From contig NC_092335.1 in assembly GCF_046630445.1 (NCBI RefSeq), positions 5,003,501 to 5,067,500 on the forward strand: a DNA stretch of 64,000 nucleotides, written 5' to 3'. The stretch is from Rutidosis leptorrhynchoides. Taxonomy: Eukaryota; Streptophyta; Magnoliopsida; Asterales; Asteraceae. Positions 12,310-22,939 of this stretch are shown here, one piece after another. The position numbers and the translations under genes are program-made. The notes beneath the pieces were generated by a model. The model saw only the letters and a list, made by a program, of their open reading frames with translations. It was not told the DNA's origin and did no database searches. Within the stretch, counting starts at the first letter, position 1; the number at the start of each line of letters is the position of its first letter.

Positions 12310-13751
12310 CCTCTGTTTCACGATGGCATCAAAGAGTGGAGTTGTTGCAAGAAAAGGAGTCACGATTTCAGCTTATTTTGGAAATTCCAGGGTATTTACT
12401 ATGCAGTTTTGTACTATGTTTTATATTGCGTTTCATATACAGATATATATACGTTTAGGTGAAGCCCAATAATGTCCTTAGAATTTCGTTAGTCATACAT
12501 GGATTTTTTCTTCATTGGACATGAAAAAATGAATGTTTAGCTGGATATTTATATTACTGAATGGTTCCTGTTTTCCTTTATCCTGAAAGTTTGTAAAGTA
12601 TGTAATTGCAATATCACATTATTTTGCAAATCTAGTCTAGACCGGATGCATATTTACTTGCAGTAGCAGATATCTTACGCTATGAACATGAGCTGTAATT
12701 GCAATATCACATTATTTTCTCGTTTTGTCATGTGTATGCAACCTACTTTGTTTTAGATGACCAACAAGGAAACATAGCTCCTGACTTCTGAATTTAATTT
12801 ATCATTCTCAACTGCATTTGAAACATTTTTGGTTATGCTTTCATGGAATTGGTATATCTTACTATCAGATTGTATACACACATCGTTTAAAATGCCGCGT
12901 TATACATAGCTAGCGATATCCATTAATGACTCGATTGCTCCTTATTCGAGATGCAAGACTGGTAAACACACAACTGAAAAGCCACTCCTAGCAAAGGCTA
13001 CTCCAGCCCCAAAGTCAGCAATTAAAACACCAAGTCCTGCAACCAGTGTGTCAGCTAAAGAAGCTTGCCCAAGGTGCCGTCAAGGATTCTTTTGTTCTGA
13101 CCATGGTATTCATCTAGACTTGACTCAAGTTACCTATCTAGCTGGGTTTATTTTTGTAACATGAAATATATCTTGAAAAACAACCTCATTTAAAAATAAT
13201 CTTAAATTTTTATAACTAAATATATGCATGTTGGTTGGTTTCTGATCCTGTTTTTACCCTTTTAGGTTCACAAGTGAAAGATAATTCAAAACCCTCGTAT
13301 CAAGTTCATTCTACTTCAGAGGAAGGTAATTTAGAATTAAAGAAAAGCGTGAAAGCTCCTGCAAAGAAAATTATTGACATAAACCAGCCTCAAATCTGTA
13401 AGAACAAAGGATGTGGTCAAACTTTTAAAGAAATTGATAACCATGAGACTGCTTGTAATCACCACCCTGGTCCTGCTGTTTTCCATGACCGATTGAGAGG
13501 GGTGAGATATTTAGCCTTCTTGTATTCATTTCAACATCGACATTGTGTATATTGCATATATCTTTGTTTTTAATTACTGTATTAGTTATTTATTATTTAT
13601 TTTTTCTTACTACATCTAAACTAGCATGTTTGTAACTATTGTTCAATTGGTTCAGTGGAAATGCTGTGACATTCACGTGAAGGGGTTTGATGAGTTCACC
13701 ACCATTCCACCATGCACAAAGGGGTGCCACAATGCAGATGCAGCATCGTAA
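12310..13751 (+). pseudogene. RAR1: RAR1 (CHORD-domain immunity co-chaperone), 5'-incomplete and frameshifted
   Basis: RAR1 is a cytosolic/nuclear zinc protein that works with SGT1 and HSP90 to stabilise NLR immune receptors. Four exons fit: 12310-12391, 12951-13105, 13266-13501 and 13656-13751 (TAA), with AG/GT borders and compatible phases. Exon 2 encodes the second half of CHORD-I (PLFHDGIKEWSCCKKRSHDF). Exon 3 carries the plant-specific CCCH motif (CPRCRQGFFCSDH). Exons 4-5 carry a complete CHORD-II (QICKNKGCGQTF, HPGPAVFHDR, WKCCD, IPPCTKG). Near the end of exon 2 one T is missing from a T run (about 12376-12379). The frame of SLF then no longer continues into LEIPG. Exon 1, with the first CHORD-I cysteines, was not found in 11457-12309 or 2110-3408. 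The gene is probably dead. A base-call error combined with a distant exon 1 is the alternative. Introns are retained, so it is not a retrocopy. Confidence 0.85.
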
Positions 13752-14721
13752 CAAGCATAAGCTTGTAGTATTTCAGGTATTGAATTTGCAAACAAAACTG
13801 GCTGTCAAGATTTCATGAGAACTATACCATGCTTTAATATATATATATTTTTTTTGTTGTCTAAAACTCAGAATTTCTATCTACTTATCAATATTATCTT
13901 ATTACCGTTAATATTGCAATGAGTTATGACATCCCAATGCATAAATCTGGCGGTTTTAACATTTGATTTTTATTGTTAGTTTGTTACCAATTGGGTTTGA
14001 AGGAGCATACGAGTGGGTTCAATTTTGTAACCTTATTTTTGTAAAAAGTATTTACACCATGAGAATAGTGTTCTTAACTTCTCTAATTTTTTCAACAAGA
14101 TTGTTTCCACTATAATAATAATACTATGAATCACTTGTAATCAAATATTCTCTTTGGAACGTGACAATCAACATAAAGTTCAAAGAGTTGGTAAATTTGA
14201 AACCTAAAATTTGTCTATATATATATAAAAAGAGTATGCTGTTACATTACATCCGCGTGAAAACGTTTAAAATTATAGATTAGTAAATCAACATTCTATC
14301 ATTAATAATTTAATAAATAATTACAAATTATTTGTTTAATCGGATGTTATTTGACTCTTTCTGACCATAGTCAATGGGATTTACATGCAACATCACTTAT
14401 TAATTAGTGTAAAAGCAAACTTTAACTAACAAATGAAACATCGCTACTTGTTTGTTGTTATATTAGCAAGGAAAAGGTTAATTTACTATTCAACGATGAA
14501 TAAATTATACTCTGTAAATAAATAATGATGATATTATGCAAAAAGGCATACAGAAGATGAAATTTAATGTACAAGTAAATTTTACGGAGTATGTATTTGT
14601 AACATGACTTCTAGGCTCCACCGGATGACGCGGCATTCTCGTTTAAACCGCAGATTTTTTTTTTTCAAATTTAGCTCGGTAGACCTTGTTCTTTATTTTA
14701 AATTAAAAGGTTAAGGTTAAT
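13752..14721. other. Intergenic, AT-rich
   Basis: The 3' flank of the RAR1 copy. No ORF, RNA gene or recognised element is seen. A TACGGAGTA motif occurs near 14583 and also, in one orientation or the other, near 11505, 18383 and 46612; its meaning is unclear. Confidence 0.3.
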
Positions 14722-14736
14722 AATTATCTATTAATT

Positions 14737-14880
14737 ATTTTTATAGTCTTCTCTTTTTATTGCTCTAGTTTTCCTTTTTTCATTGTATAGCTATAGTTGT
14801 GTGTATGGCTTTATGCCCTCTATTGTATCTTTTTTTCCCGATTAATAATATATTTTTGTTGGCCTTTTAAAAAAAAAAAA
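14737..14880 (+). mobile_element. 5'-truncated LINE (L1-type) 3' tail
   Basis: About 140 bp ending in a 3'-UTR-like segment typical of plant L1 elements (tctattgtatcttttttt..., then 'ttggccttt') and an A tract of 12. It is flanked by a 15-bp target site duplication, AATTATCTATTAATT (14722-14736 and 14880-14894; the leading A bases merge with the tail). This is the signature of target-primed reverse transcription with severe 5' truncation. Confidence 0.7.
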
Positions 14881-14949
14881 ATTATCTATTAATTTATTAC
14901 TAGTTGTGGAGCCCTCGCTTCGCGCCGGGGGCTCCGTTTTGAATGCGAG

Positions 14950-15290
14950 TTTAAAAAAAGTCTTGATCTATTTTGTAAAAAAGAATTTTTTTCGACATCT
15001 AACATTGAAGGGTTGTTCCTTTTGTGAAAGTTGCTTTTTTTAGCGTTCGGTTTTTTTTTTTTTTTTAAAGTTGGTTGATCTATTTTGTAAAAAATAATGT
15101 TTTTCGACATCTTTTGGTAGCATTTAAAGGTTCTTCCTTTTATAAAAGTTGCCTCTTTTATCGTTGAGAAAGAAAAGAAAAAAAAGTTAGCTGATTTTTT
15201 TGTAAAAAAAAATTTTTTTTCGACATCTTTTGGTAACATTGAAGGGTTGGTTCTTTTACGAAAGTTGCTTCTTTTATCGTTGGAGACCAA
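14950..15290. repeat. Imperfect tandem repeat, about 114-bp period, three copies
   Basis: The anchor 'tcgacatct' recurs at 14992, 15104 and 15220. Each is preceded by a 'gat...ttttgtaaaaaa' run and followed by 'cattgaagggtt' or a variant and 'aaagttgc...cttttatcgtt'. The minus-strand frame across it (14889-15353) is repeat-driven and not considered a gene. Confidence 0.75.
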
Positions 15291-15429
15291 AAAAAAAATA
15301 TTGTAGCACAGTAGTGGCCCCTGTGGGTCCAACTGTTTGAGCGCAACGTACAAGTCAGTAAAGCGTGGTGAGTGTTATTATTCAGTTTTTTTTTTTTTTT
15401 TTGTTTTAGTAATGGGATAAATAATAATT

Positions 15430-15705
15430 TAGAATTTAGAATATATGTATAAATTGGAGAGTTAGATTTGTAATTTAATGGAAGTTAGGGGGTTAGTTTT
15501 GTGAAAAGCGAAAATGTAAATAGTACTATTCATATGGGATAAATAAAATATGTATAAAGTGGGGAGTTTGATTTGTAATTTAATGGAAGTTAGGGGGTTG
15601 GGATAAATAAAATATATGTATAAAGTTGGGAGTTTGATTTGTAATTTAATGAAAGTTATGGGGTTAGTTTGGTGAAAAGAGAAAATGTAAATAGTACTAT
15701 TAATG
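15430..15705. repeat. Imperfect tandem repeat, three partial copies
   Basis: The anchor 'gtaatttaatg' recurs near 15470, 15575 and 15641, with shared flanks 'tgtataaa' upstream and 'gaagttagggggtt' downstream. The outer copies also share 'gaaaatgtaaatagtacta'. It lies inside the Helitron body. Confidence 0.65.
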
Positions 15706-16380
15706 ACATATAAGACAAATTTTGTCGAATAGATAATATGTTAATAATTTGTGACTTTGTGAGTGTAACATCTATTACACGATTGTTGTTTGTTTTTTTG
15801 TTAAAAATTGATTGTTATTAGTTGTGTTACTTGTGTAACATACTTCATTGCTTTTCAAGTCACAAATAGAACCAATCGACTAAACTTGAGAAAAATCTAG
15901 TACAAGTTATGACTTTGAATTAAAATATGAAAGAAAAAATATGTGATGATGTCTTTGCTCATAAACATAAATCAATAGCCTGTATTTGAAATTTAAAATA
16001 TAATAATCCACAAGCAATCAAGCACTCAACCATTTTATAAAAAACATACAAAATCTTGTAACTTTCATATAACTACTTGTTATGTGCAATTTGTCATCTG
16101 TGTAACAACAAAATCTGGGCTCATGTGGCTCTGCTAAAATATATCAACACCATTAAATATTTTATGAGAAATATATAATTAACAGAAACTTTTACAATGA
16201 GTATTCTAATTCTAATTCTAATATACAGATCAGGTTAGGAAGCTCAAACACAAATATTTAAAGATCTTGAGTTGGGCTCAACTCAATCAATTTACATACC
16301 TATAGAATGAATACTACTACCTCAACTCACCTAACAAAAAAGATTAAACAAAAATTATTTTGAAAATGAAGCATTTTTGT

Positions 16381-17805
16381 TTAACTAGTATGCTGCTGCT
16401 GCTGCATATTCTTGAAATTGGTGCAATTTAACAAGGCTTTAGCATTCATCTCTCTTTCAAACCTGCAAATATAATTTAAACCAACTAAAAGCTCAGTTAT
16501 TGCATCCTCAGTTTTCTCTTGATCTGCAAAGAAGAGTGTTTGCAAAAGAAGAACGCCAGTTTTTGGTATCAAATTCTGATGTTCAAAGCATCTTTCACTT
16601 TGCCATTTCATCATGTTATGTGCCAATGGTGACAACCACTCTAATATCTTCCTCAAAGCTTCTTTCCATTCCCCTGCAAGAACCGGATCACCTGCCGTAA
16701 ACCCGATCCCTTTTAACCGACACCTTAATGAAGACCGAATGCTATTAGGCAACATCGAGTAGATATCGTCCCTTGCATCGACACCAACCAATTGAGGCGA
16801 TCTTATCATCCTTTCTGTCACAATTATCAAATTGGCATAATGTAAAGCAAGAGCAGCAGCTCCTAAAGTGTTTGATGATGGTTTCAAAATCTTTGAATTC
16901 GTCTCAAAAAAACCATGTGAAAGATGGTTGTTTTCTTGATGTTTTGAACTTTTAAACAAAGGCCCTGATACAAAGTTGAACGAATCCAACGATTGATCTG
17001 ACGGATAAACAGTAGCTGAAGCCGAAAGACTACGAGGAAGGGAAGAAGGATAGTAACAATAACCATGGTTAACATGGAAAACAAGTTTAATTCTTGCAAG
17101 AATTGTGAAAATTGATCTTGCAAGCAATGAAGTTACTGTATCGAAACTTTTATTCCATAAAGACTTCTCTTTTAAATACTTAATTTCTTGTTCCTGCCAT
17201 TGTACCTTATGTTGTATATCAAGAACCTTTTGATGCTTCATAGTATGATCAATTTTATGATTACTGTTACATTGTAACAATTTCTTCAAACTGTTTTCGA
17301 TTACAGTTAACTCATCAATCTCTCGATGAAGCGTATTAGTAGCTGTAACATATCTTTCCATCTTCTTAATCTTGGCCTCCATTTCTTTCCAGCTCAATAT
17401 CCAACCATATGGATCACGGCCCGTGTTCGCGAACCGATCAAACAGTGTCTCGAAAGACCGTAAACTCGAGTCTTCACATCTTTTACTCAGCCTTGACACC
17501 GTTATCGCAACTACTTTCAAGTTCTCAACCATCTCAGCACATGCCAACCCGAGAAGAAACTCATCATCCATTGAGACAATTTTTCGAACACCTTCTGTGC
17601 ATATCGATTCACTGCGTAAACGAGCCATATTTTTATCGGATAAAAGCTGCCACGTGTAATATAACTTCGGCATGATTCCGGCAATCTCGAAAGCTAAAAC
17701 GCCGACCTTTGATTTCTTTATTCTGTTTGGTTGTGTAACATGAACGGAATCAAAACTGTGTGATATGGACTTCTTTACTTTTATCAGCCATGTTTCAATA
17801 CCCAT
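16381..17805 (-). CDS. PSK SIMULATOR-like protein (DUF3475 + DUF668), 474 aa
   Basis: An intact single-exon reading frame. The chosen start is the ATG at 17805 giving MGIETW. An ATG 11 codons upstream is in frame, but the Met-Gly start fits the N-myristoylation known for PSI proteins. A DUF3475 domain lies at about residues 33-90 (VGVLAFEIAGIM...CAEM), followed by a helical, Lys/Glu-rich middle (about 130-220) and a DUF668 domain at about 320-410 (GAAALALHYANLIIVTE, LP.SIR..LR). The C-terminus has a short Gln run. Arabidopsis PSI1-3 promote growth downstream of phytosulfokine signalling at the plasma membrane. This shorter, intronless form belongs to the wider DUF668 family, so its exact role is unproven. 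Flanking DNA is AT-rich with no operon-like neighbour. Nothing suggests damage. Confidence 0.9.
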   Translation of the reverse strand: MGIETWLIKVKKSISHSFDSVHVTQPNRIKKSKVGVLAFEIAGIMPKLYYTWQLLSDKNMARLRSESICTEGVRKIVSMDDEFLLGLACAEMVENLKVVAITVSRLSKRCEDSSLRSFETLFDRFANTGRDPYGWILSWKEMEAKIKKMERYVTATNTLHREIDELTVIENSLKKLLQCNSNHKIDHTMKHQKVLDIQHKVQWQEQEIKYLKEKSLWNKSFDTVTSLLARSIFTILARIKLVFHVNHGYCYYPSSLPRSLSASATVYPSDQSLDSFNFVSGPLFKSSKHQENNHLSHGFFETNSKILKPSSNTLGAAALALHYANLIIVTERMIRSPQLVGVDARDDIYSMLPNSIRSSLRCRLKGIGFTAGDPVLAGEWKEALRKILEWLSPLAHNMMKWQSERCFEHQNLIPKTGVLLLQTLFFADQEKTEDAITELLVGLNYICRFEREMNAKALLNCTNFKNMQQQQHTS

Positions 17806-19042
17806 GTTGGATTTACAAATTAAACTGAAAAAGATCAAAACTTTATGAGTGTATATGGTGAAATTTGAAATTGGTAATTAATTAAAGAAATAAATTGATG
17901 TGAATGTTTTAGGGTTTGAAGTGCGTGAATGAATTTAATTTGAAAGAGAAAGGTTAAGGATTGAATTTGAAGATTTGATGGCGTTCATGGGAAGTGCGAG
18001 GGGATGCATTATATTGCCTGCTTGATTACAAAATGCACATGCAATCAGAGTGTCAATTTATTTCTTTTTTATTTGTCATACGAATCATTTCTATTTTCTC
18101 ACGTATTTTTGTAATTGTTATATTTAAATTTTGATTAAATTTTGATTTTAATATTTCATCAACTCCCTCAGCTCGTGTATTTTTTTTTTTAAAGGCCTGG
18201 TTGTCATTTTTTGACTTAGGATGCAAATGTATAATTTAAAATCAAATTAATATAAATAAATTATCACATTTTTCCAATGGTACTACCTCTAATCACCACA
18301 TACTTCATATTGATTTATATAAGGATTGAATATTGTTGCCTTATTGCAATTTTAGTTTGACCTTCCCTATAACCACATTATTACTCCGTATTATTTTTGT
18401 TGAGTTTTAACCGAGACTCTTTAGGTTTCTATGTAAATTTGTTGCATTTGAAGTGGAATGAGAGACAACACTATCATACTTTCATCTAACAACTGTTATA
18501 TCCCTAGTTTTGCCTGTGAGAAGCTATTCGGTATAATTTTTCTATTTTTTTCGTTTCTTTTTATTGTTTGATTCATGTTGTTGTAGTAGGAAGATATGAA
18601 GGAAAAACTAGAATGCATTTGAAGAAGTAACCTAGGTGGTCTTGTGTCGGAATCAAGTTGTCTGCATAAATGAGGAAGATGATGTCTAGAAGGAGACCTA
18701 ATTATTTTAAAGATGGGCTTAACTTGAGTTTAAGTTGGCTGGTTCAATGAACTTTTTTTATTCTGATTTATATTTATCTGTTATTTTTTTAATTAAAGTT
18801 ATTGTATCAATTAATATTTGTTTATCTTTTATAAATGAAATTAGTATTAGCATTGGTTGTAAGCTTTGTTAATTCTTAAAAGATTAAAAGTAATTTAATA
18901 ATTTAATTTTAATTTCGAGGTTAAAAATGTTATTTCTGTTCTCTATTCTTTTTTCAGGACAGTTTCTCGTGGGCGTTGTTGGTGATACCTTCACCGCTCA
19001 TACTACTTTTACTAGGGGTTAGGTGTTACTTTATCTCGTTAA
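17806..19042. other. Upstream region of the PSI-like gene and intergenic DNA
   Basis: The 5' flank of the minus-strand gene, followed by AT-rich DNA up to the Harbinger end. A plausible 5' leader lies at 17806-18000. No other ORF or RNA gene is supported. Confidence 0.35.
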
Positions 19043-19587
19043 GATCATTTTTAACGCAGCGTTAGAGGGGTCCCGACAGGCTCGCTGACGCCCTCTGACG
19101 CCTCTAACACGTCGTCACATTTCACGCCCCCGGGGCGTCAGTCGAGATTTTCACGGAAAAAAGGCGTTAGGCGACGTGACGTTTTTTGATTGGGCGAATT
19201 TTGTAGCTGTTGAGTAACGGATATTTTTTGATTTTTTTTTTAAATAACTTATATTTAAATCTATATAAACCCATCAAACCCCATCATTTTTAACACATCA
19301 AACTCTCCATTTTCTCTCATTTTAACACTTTTACTCAAAATTTTTATATAATTAAATGGCATCGTATTTACTTAATTCGGAATTCGATTCGGAAGACGAG
19401 CGTATTGTTGCACTAATTCAAGAATTAGAAGGTGAAGATGCCGAAGTCGAATCATCCGAGCGTGCTCCAAGATCCCGAATTTATATTCTTAGAGATCGAG
19501 AGAAAGCCGCAGAAAACTTATGGAAGGATTATTTTAGTGACACGTCCGTGTTTCCGCAACATAAATTTAACAGGCGTTTTCGTATGC
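19043..19587 (+). mobile_element. PIF/Harbinger transposon, left part with transposase N-terminus
   Basis: The left end is placed at 'gatcatttttaacgcag', preceded by TTAA, consistent with the 3-bp TTA/TAA target preference of PIF/Harbinger. The subterminal region is rich in 'gacgcc' motifs. The transposase starts at the ATG at 19356 and runs about 77 codons (acidic N-terminus, then NLWKDYFSDTSVFPQHKFNR). It is cut within the codons of 'FRM' by the Athila insertion at 19588. The reading frame resumes exactly at 49172 once the TSD is counted once. Confidence 0.8.
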
Positions 19588-20894
19588 TGATGTGCGTAGA
19601 GGTGTATACAAAATAGTTATATTTTTACTACAAAATACTATTAAATACGATACAATTTTACACAAGATATTTATTTATTTATAGAATGGATATACCTAAA
19701 CCTTGCTACAACACTTATAGGCAGTGTACCTAATCGTACAGTAGTGTAGTTTTTAGTAAGTCCGGTTCGTTCCACATGGAGACTTAGCCAAGTTTAACGC
19801 TATATTTTTAACTTGTAATTGTAAAAATACAAAAATATATATAAGTAGTATTATTATTATAAAAGGGGGGTTTTACCGTTTAATGACCGGTTTGTCGATT
19901 TTAAAACTTTAGTCGCAGTTAAAACCTAATGTAAAATATTAAAAATAAATATAACTTAAATTAAAGCGTAAATTAAATAACGATAATGAAATTGCGATAA
20001 AATAAAATTGCGATAATTAAATAGTACGATAATTAAAAGTGTAATTAAATACAATGACAATAAATAAAAGTGCGATAATTAAAAGTGCAATTAAATATGA
20101 AATAAATGAATTATGCTTATTTAAACTTCCGTAATCATGATGTTCGACGCGTTGTTTTTAGTTTATTCCCATGGGTTAATTGTCCTGAATTATTTGATAT
20201 GTCCATACGAATTTGTCCATAATAGTCCATCAGTCATAATCATAAAGTGCGGAAGTCTTCGTCAAATTACTCTTATTCCCGAAGTTAAATATTCCAACTA
20301 ATTGGGGATTCGAATTGTAACAAGGTCTTAATACTTTGTTTAATGAATACACCAGGTTATCGACTGCGTGTAAACCAAGGTTTTACTACTTTGTTAACAA
20401 TTACACCAATTACCCTTGAATGTAATCCACCCCTGTTTCAGCAAGTCTATTAACTATTAATCCAGTTCCGTGTCCGGTAAAATGAACAATTATTGGTATT
20501 TATAGATATCCTGCCCACCGTACACAGTCAAGCGTATGTGATTATATATAAATACGTCAAATTATAAGTCTATATATTAAATTAACGAGGTATCATTTAG
20601 TTAATATAAAGCCCATTAATAGCCCATAGTCTAATTGCCACAAATGTCATTCTTTTATCCAAACCCCAATTATGGTTCAAAGCCCAATTATCCAATTTTA
20701 ATATTTAGCCCAACATCACGATTTCTTCGGCATTAAATAAACATAATAATAACTTAGCTACGAGACATTAATTTAAAAAGGTTGAACATAACTTACAATG
20801 ATTAATAATAGCGTAGCGTTACACGGACAGAATTTCGACTTACACCCTTACAACATTCGCTAACATACCCTTATTATTAGAATTTAAAATTAAA

Positions 20895-20900
<6 letters not shown>

Positions 20901-20946
<46 letters not shown>
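20901..20946. repeat. (TA)n microsatellite in the Athila 3' LTR
   Basis: 46 bp of AT dinucleotide. It occupies the same LTR position as the longer array at 48467-48570. Confidence 0.95.
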
Positions 20947-20948
<2 letters not shown>

Positions 20949-21028
20949 CGAGTGAGAGATAGATAGATGGTATGGATATTCAGTCAACCAGGGCGTGCTT
21001 TTATAGGAATGTGGCCTGTTACTATTCA

Positions 21029-21076
21029 CCATGCGATCGCATGGGTTTTTCACCTCCAGGCCATGCGATCGCATGG
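21029..21076. repeat. Palindrome pair, 32-bp phase, in the Athila 3' LTR
   Basis: CCATGCGATCGCATGG at 21029-21044 and again at 21061-21076. The second is extended to a 20-bp perfect palindrome (21059-21078). Confidence 0.95.
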
Positions 21077-21544
21077 CCTCTATTTCCAGCTCAGGTGAGT
21101 TTGTTTCTTTGCTTGCCGACACTTTTAATAAATAATATAATATATAAATAATTTTAAGAATTATTTAAATATTATATTATATTTATGTGCATAGTTGACT
21201 TGTAATTTTTAGTCCGTTGCGTCGAGCGTTGAGAGTTGTCTTTGGTCCCGGTTCCGGATTTTCGAACGTCCTTGCGTACAATTTAATATCTTGTATTTTG
21301 CGTTTCACGTCTTGTACTCTTGTAATTTTGAGACGTTTCTCACCAATAATTTGAACCACTTTGATTGTAATTTGTACTTTTAAGCTTTTTGGTCATTTGC
21401 GTCTTCAATTCGTCGAATCTGTCTTTTGTCTTCACCTTTTATTATTTAAACGAATATCACTTGTAAATAGAACAATTGCAACTAAAAGCTTGTCTTTCTT
21501 GAGGGATAATGCTATGAAATATATGTTCGTTTTTAGCATTATCA

Positions 21545-22934
21545 AATATTCCCACACTTGAGCGTTACTTGTCCTCAAGCAATATAGTCTTGAAATAAAA
21601 ATACTAGAATCACTTCTTTATTCTTCACACTTTGTACATCAGTGATTTTTATACGGCGGTATGAACAATGGTAGTAACGATGTGGTTTACAGTCCCACAT
21701 GACTATAAAAATTTAGATCTTTAAGGAAATTGGATCTTTATGAAAACATTTGATCTTTTGAAAATACGATCTAGCTTTTACCCTAGATAAGTTTTCCAGA
21801 ATAACCCTTCACCGGTGTTTGCAAAATGTTTTTGTGGGTTTGGTGGGTTTCAGATTTGAAAATTTTAGCTCAAAACTTGCGGTTTTGTGTCACCCACTTG
21901 CTAACCTTGTATTGGGAAAGCAACATGTCCAGTATATTTGCTCCGTATATTACCTTTCGGTAAACTACCGTCCGGTTGTAAAGGAAAGCGTTGAACAAGC
22001 AACTGTTAAGGCAATGTCCCCTGACATGCTTTTAATTATGGTCTATAACGTGTCGGATGCAATTACTATCCTTGGTAGGAGCAATAGTAAAGCTCACCCT
22101 TATAATTTTTCGGTCTGGCACAAGGTCCTGTCTTTGACCATGCTATGCAACCACCGTTCTTACGGTTGACACCCGATTTGGTTCAGGTGACCTAATGAAT
22201 TCTAGGTGAATTCCTAGGATTTTACGTTCAATGGTAATGAACGCATTAAAAATGGGTTTTTCAGAAAACAAATTGGTTTATAATTTTGATCAAAATATTT
22301 TCTCGTTCAAGCTCGAGTTTAGATATCATTGAATTCCATGAGTTTGTAATTCTCAATCTTTAAAGTCAATCTCAAGAATTGAGTAATATCAGTCTTAAAA
22401 GCTAATTTTTGATCTTTTAAGGAGATTATCCTTTCTGGGGATCTGATTCATTAGTCTTATCAAGCTAATTTGCACGGCGTCCTCCCCATTTTACAAGACA
22501 GATCCTCTCATGGTTAGGATAAGTCTGACCACTTGGCGACCCTATTTGATGTTGAGGTCCGTGTATTTCCTGCTGATTTTAGTGATGACTTTTCTAGATT
22601 TTTCGTCAACCTACAGCTGGTCTGGACGACAACTTCATGACCTAAATCAAGAAGCGCGTGTCTTTTTCGGAAGACTTTACTTCCTTTTAATGATGGAATT
22701 GATTCATCGTGTAGATCCATCTTTTTTTCAAATATATTACAGTAAATCGGGTAAAACTGATTAGTTTAGTCCAAAACAAAAGTATATTCAGTTATTTGTA
22801 CAAAAATATATGATATATGTTTTAAATAACTTGGTAATTTTTCCCACACTTGGCTTTTATTTTCCTTTCTTTGCCTTTTTATTGTCCTCTATTCCATTTT
22901 AAATGAATTCTAACATTTTGGGTTGTTTCTCAGT
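21545..22934. other. 3' non-coding region of the Athila
   Basis: Lies between the 3' LTR and the nested Tekay. No domain is recognised in any frame. A purine-rich tract on the minus strand ('gtgtgggaatatt' at 21557-21545) adjoins the LTR and fits the plus-strand priming site. Confidence 0.55.
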
Positions 22935-22939
22935 TTATG

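Larger units (their letters stand above)
14900..15710 (-). mobile_element. Helitron, non-autonomous, with internal tandem repeats
   Basis: On the minus strand the terminus reads as a perfect 7-bp-arm hairpin (GGAGCCC at 14908-14914 pairing with GGGCTCC at 14929-14935), a short spacer, then CTAG at 14903-14900, with host T at 14899. This fits a Helitron 3' end. It sits a few bases from the LINE's TSD. The body contains two families of tandem repeats. The 5' end is not identified; 15710 is the approximate limit of the repeated sequence. No Rep/helicase coding sequence is present. Confidence 0.6.
19588..21544 (-). repeat. Athila 3' LTR
   Basis: 1957 bp, TGATGTGCG...CATTATCA. It contains a (TA)n array at 20901-20946 and a palindrome pair at 21029-21076. 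The Harbinger transposase codons end at 19587. Confidence 0.9.

Noticed and set aside
14889-15353. 154-codon minus-strand frame rich in Phe/Lys/Asn
   Set aside because: It crosses a Helitron terminus and three tandem repeat units; composition is explained by the repeats.
21819-22169. 116-codon plus-strand frame in the Athila 3' region
   Set aside because: Antisense to the element, no domain, and not in the place of a known additional ORF of Athila.
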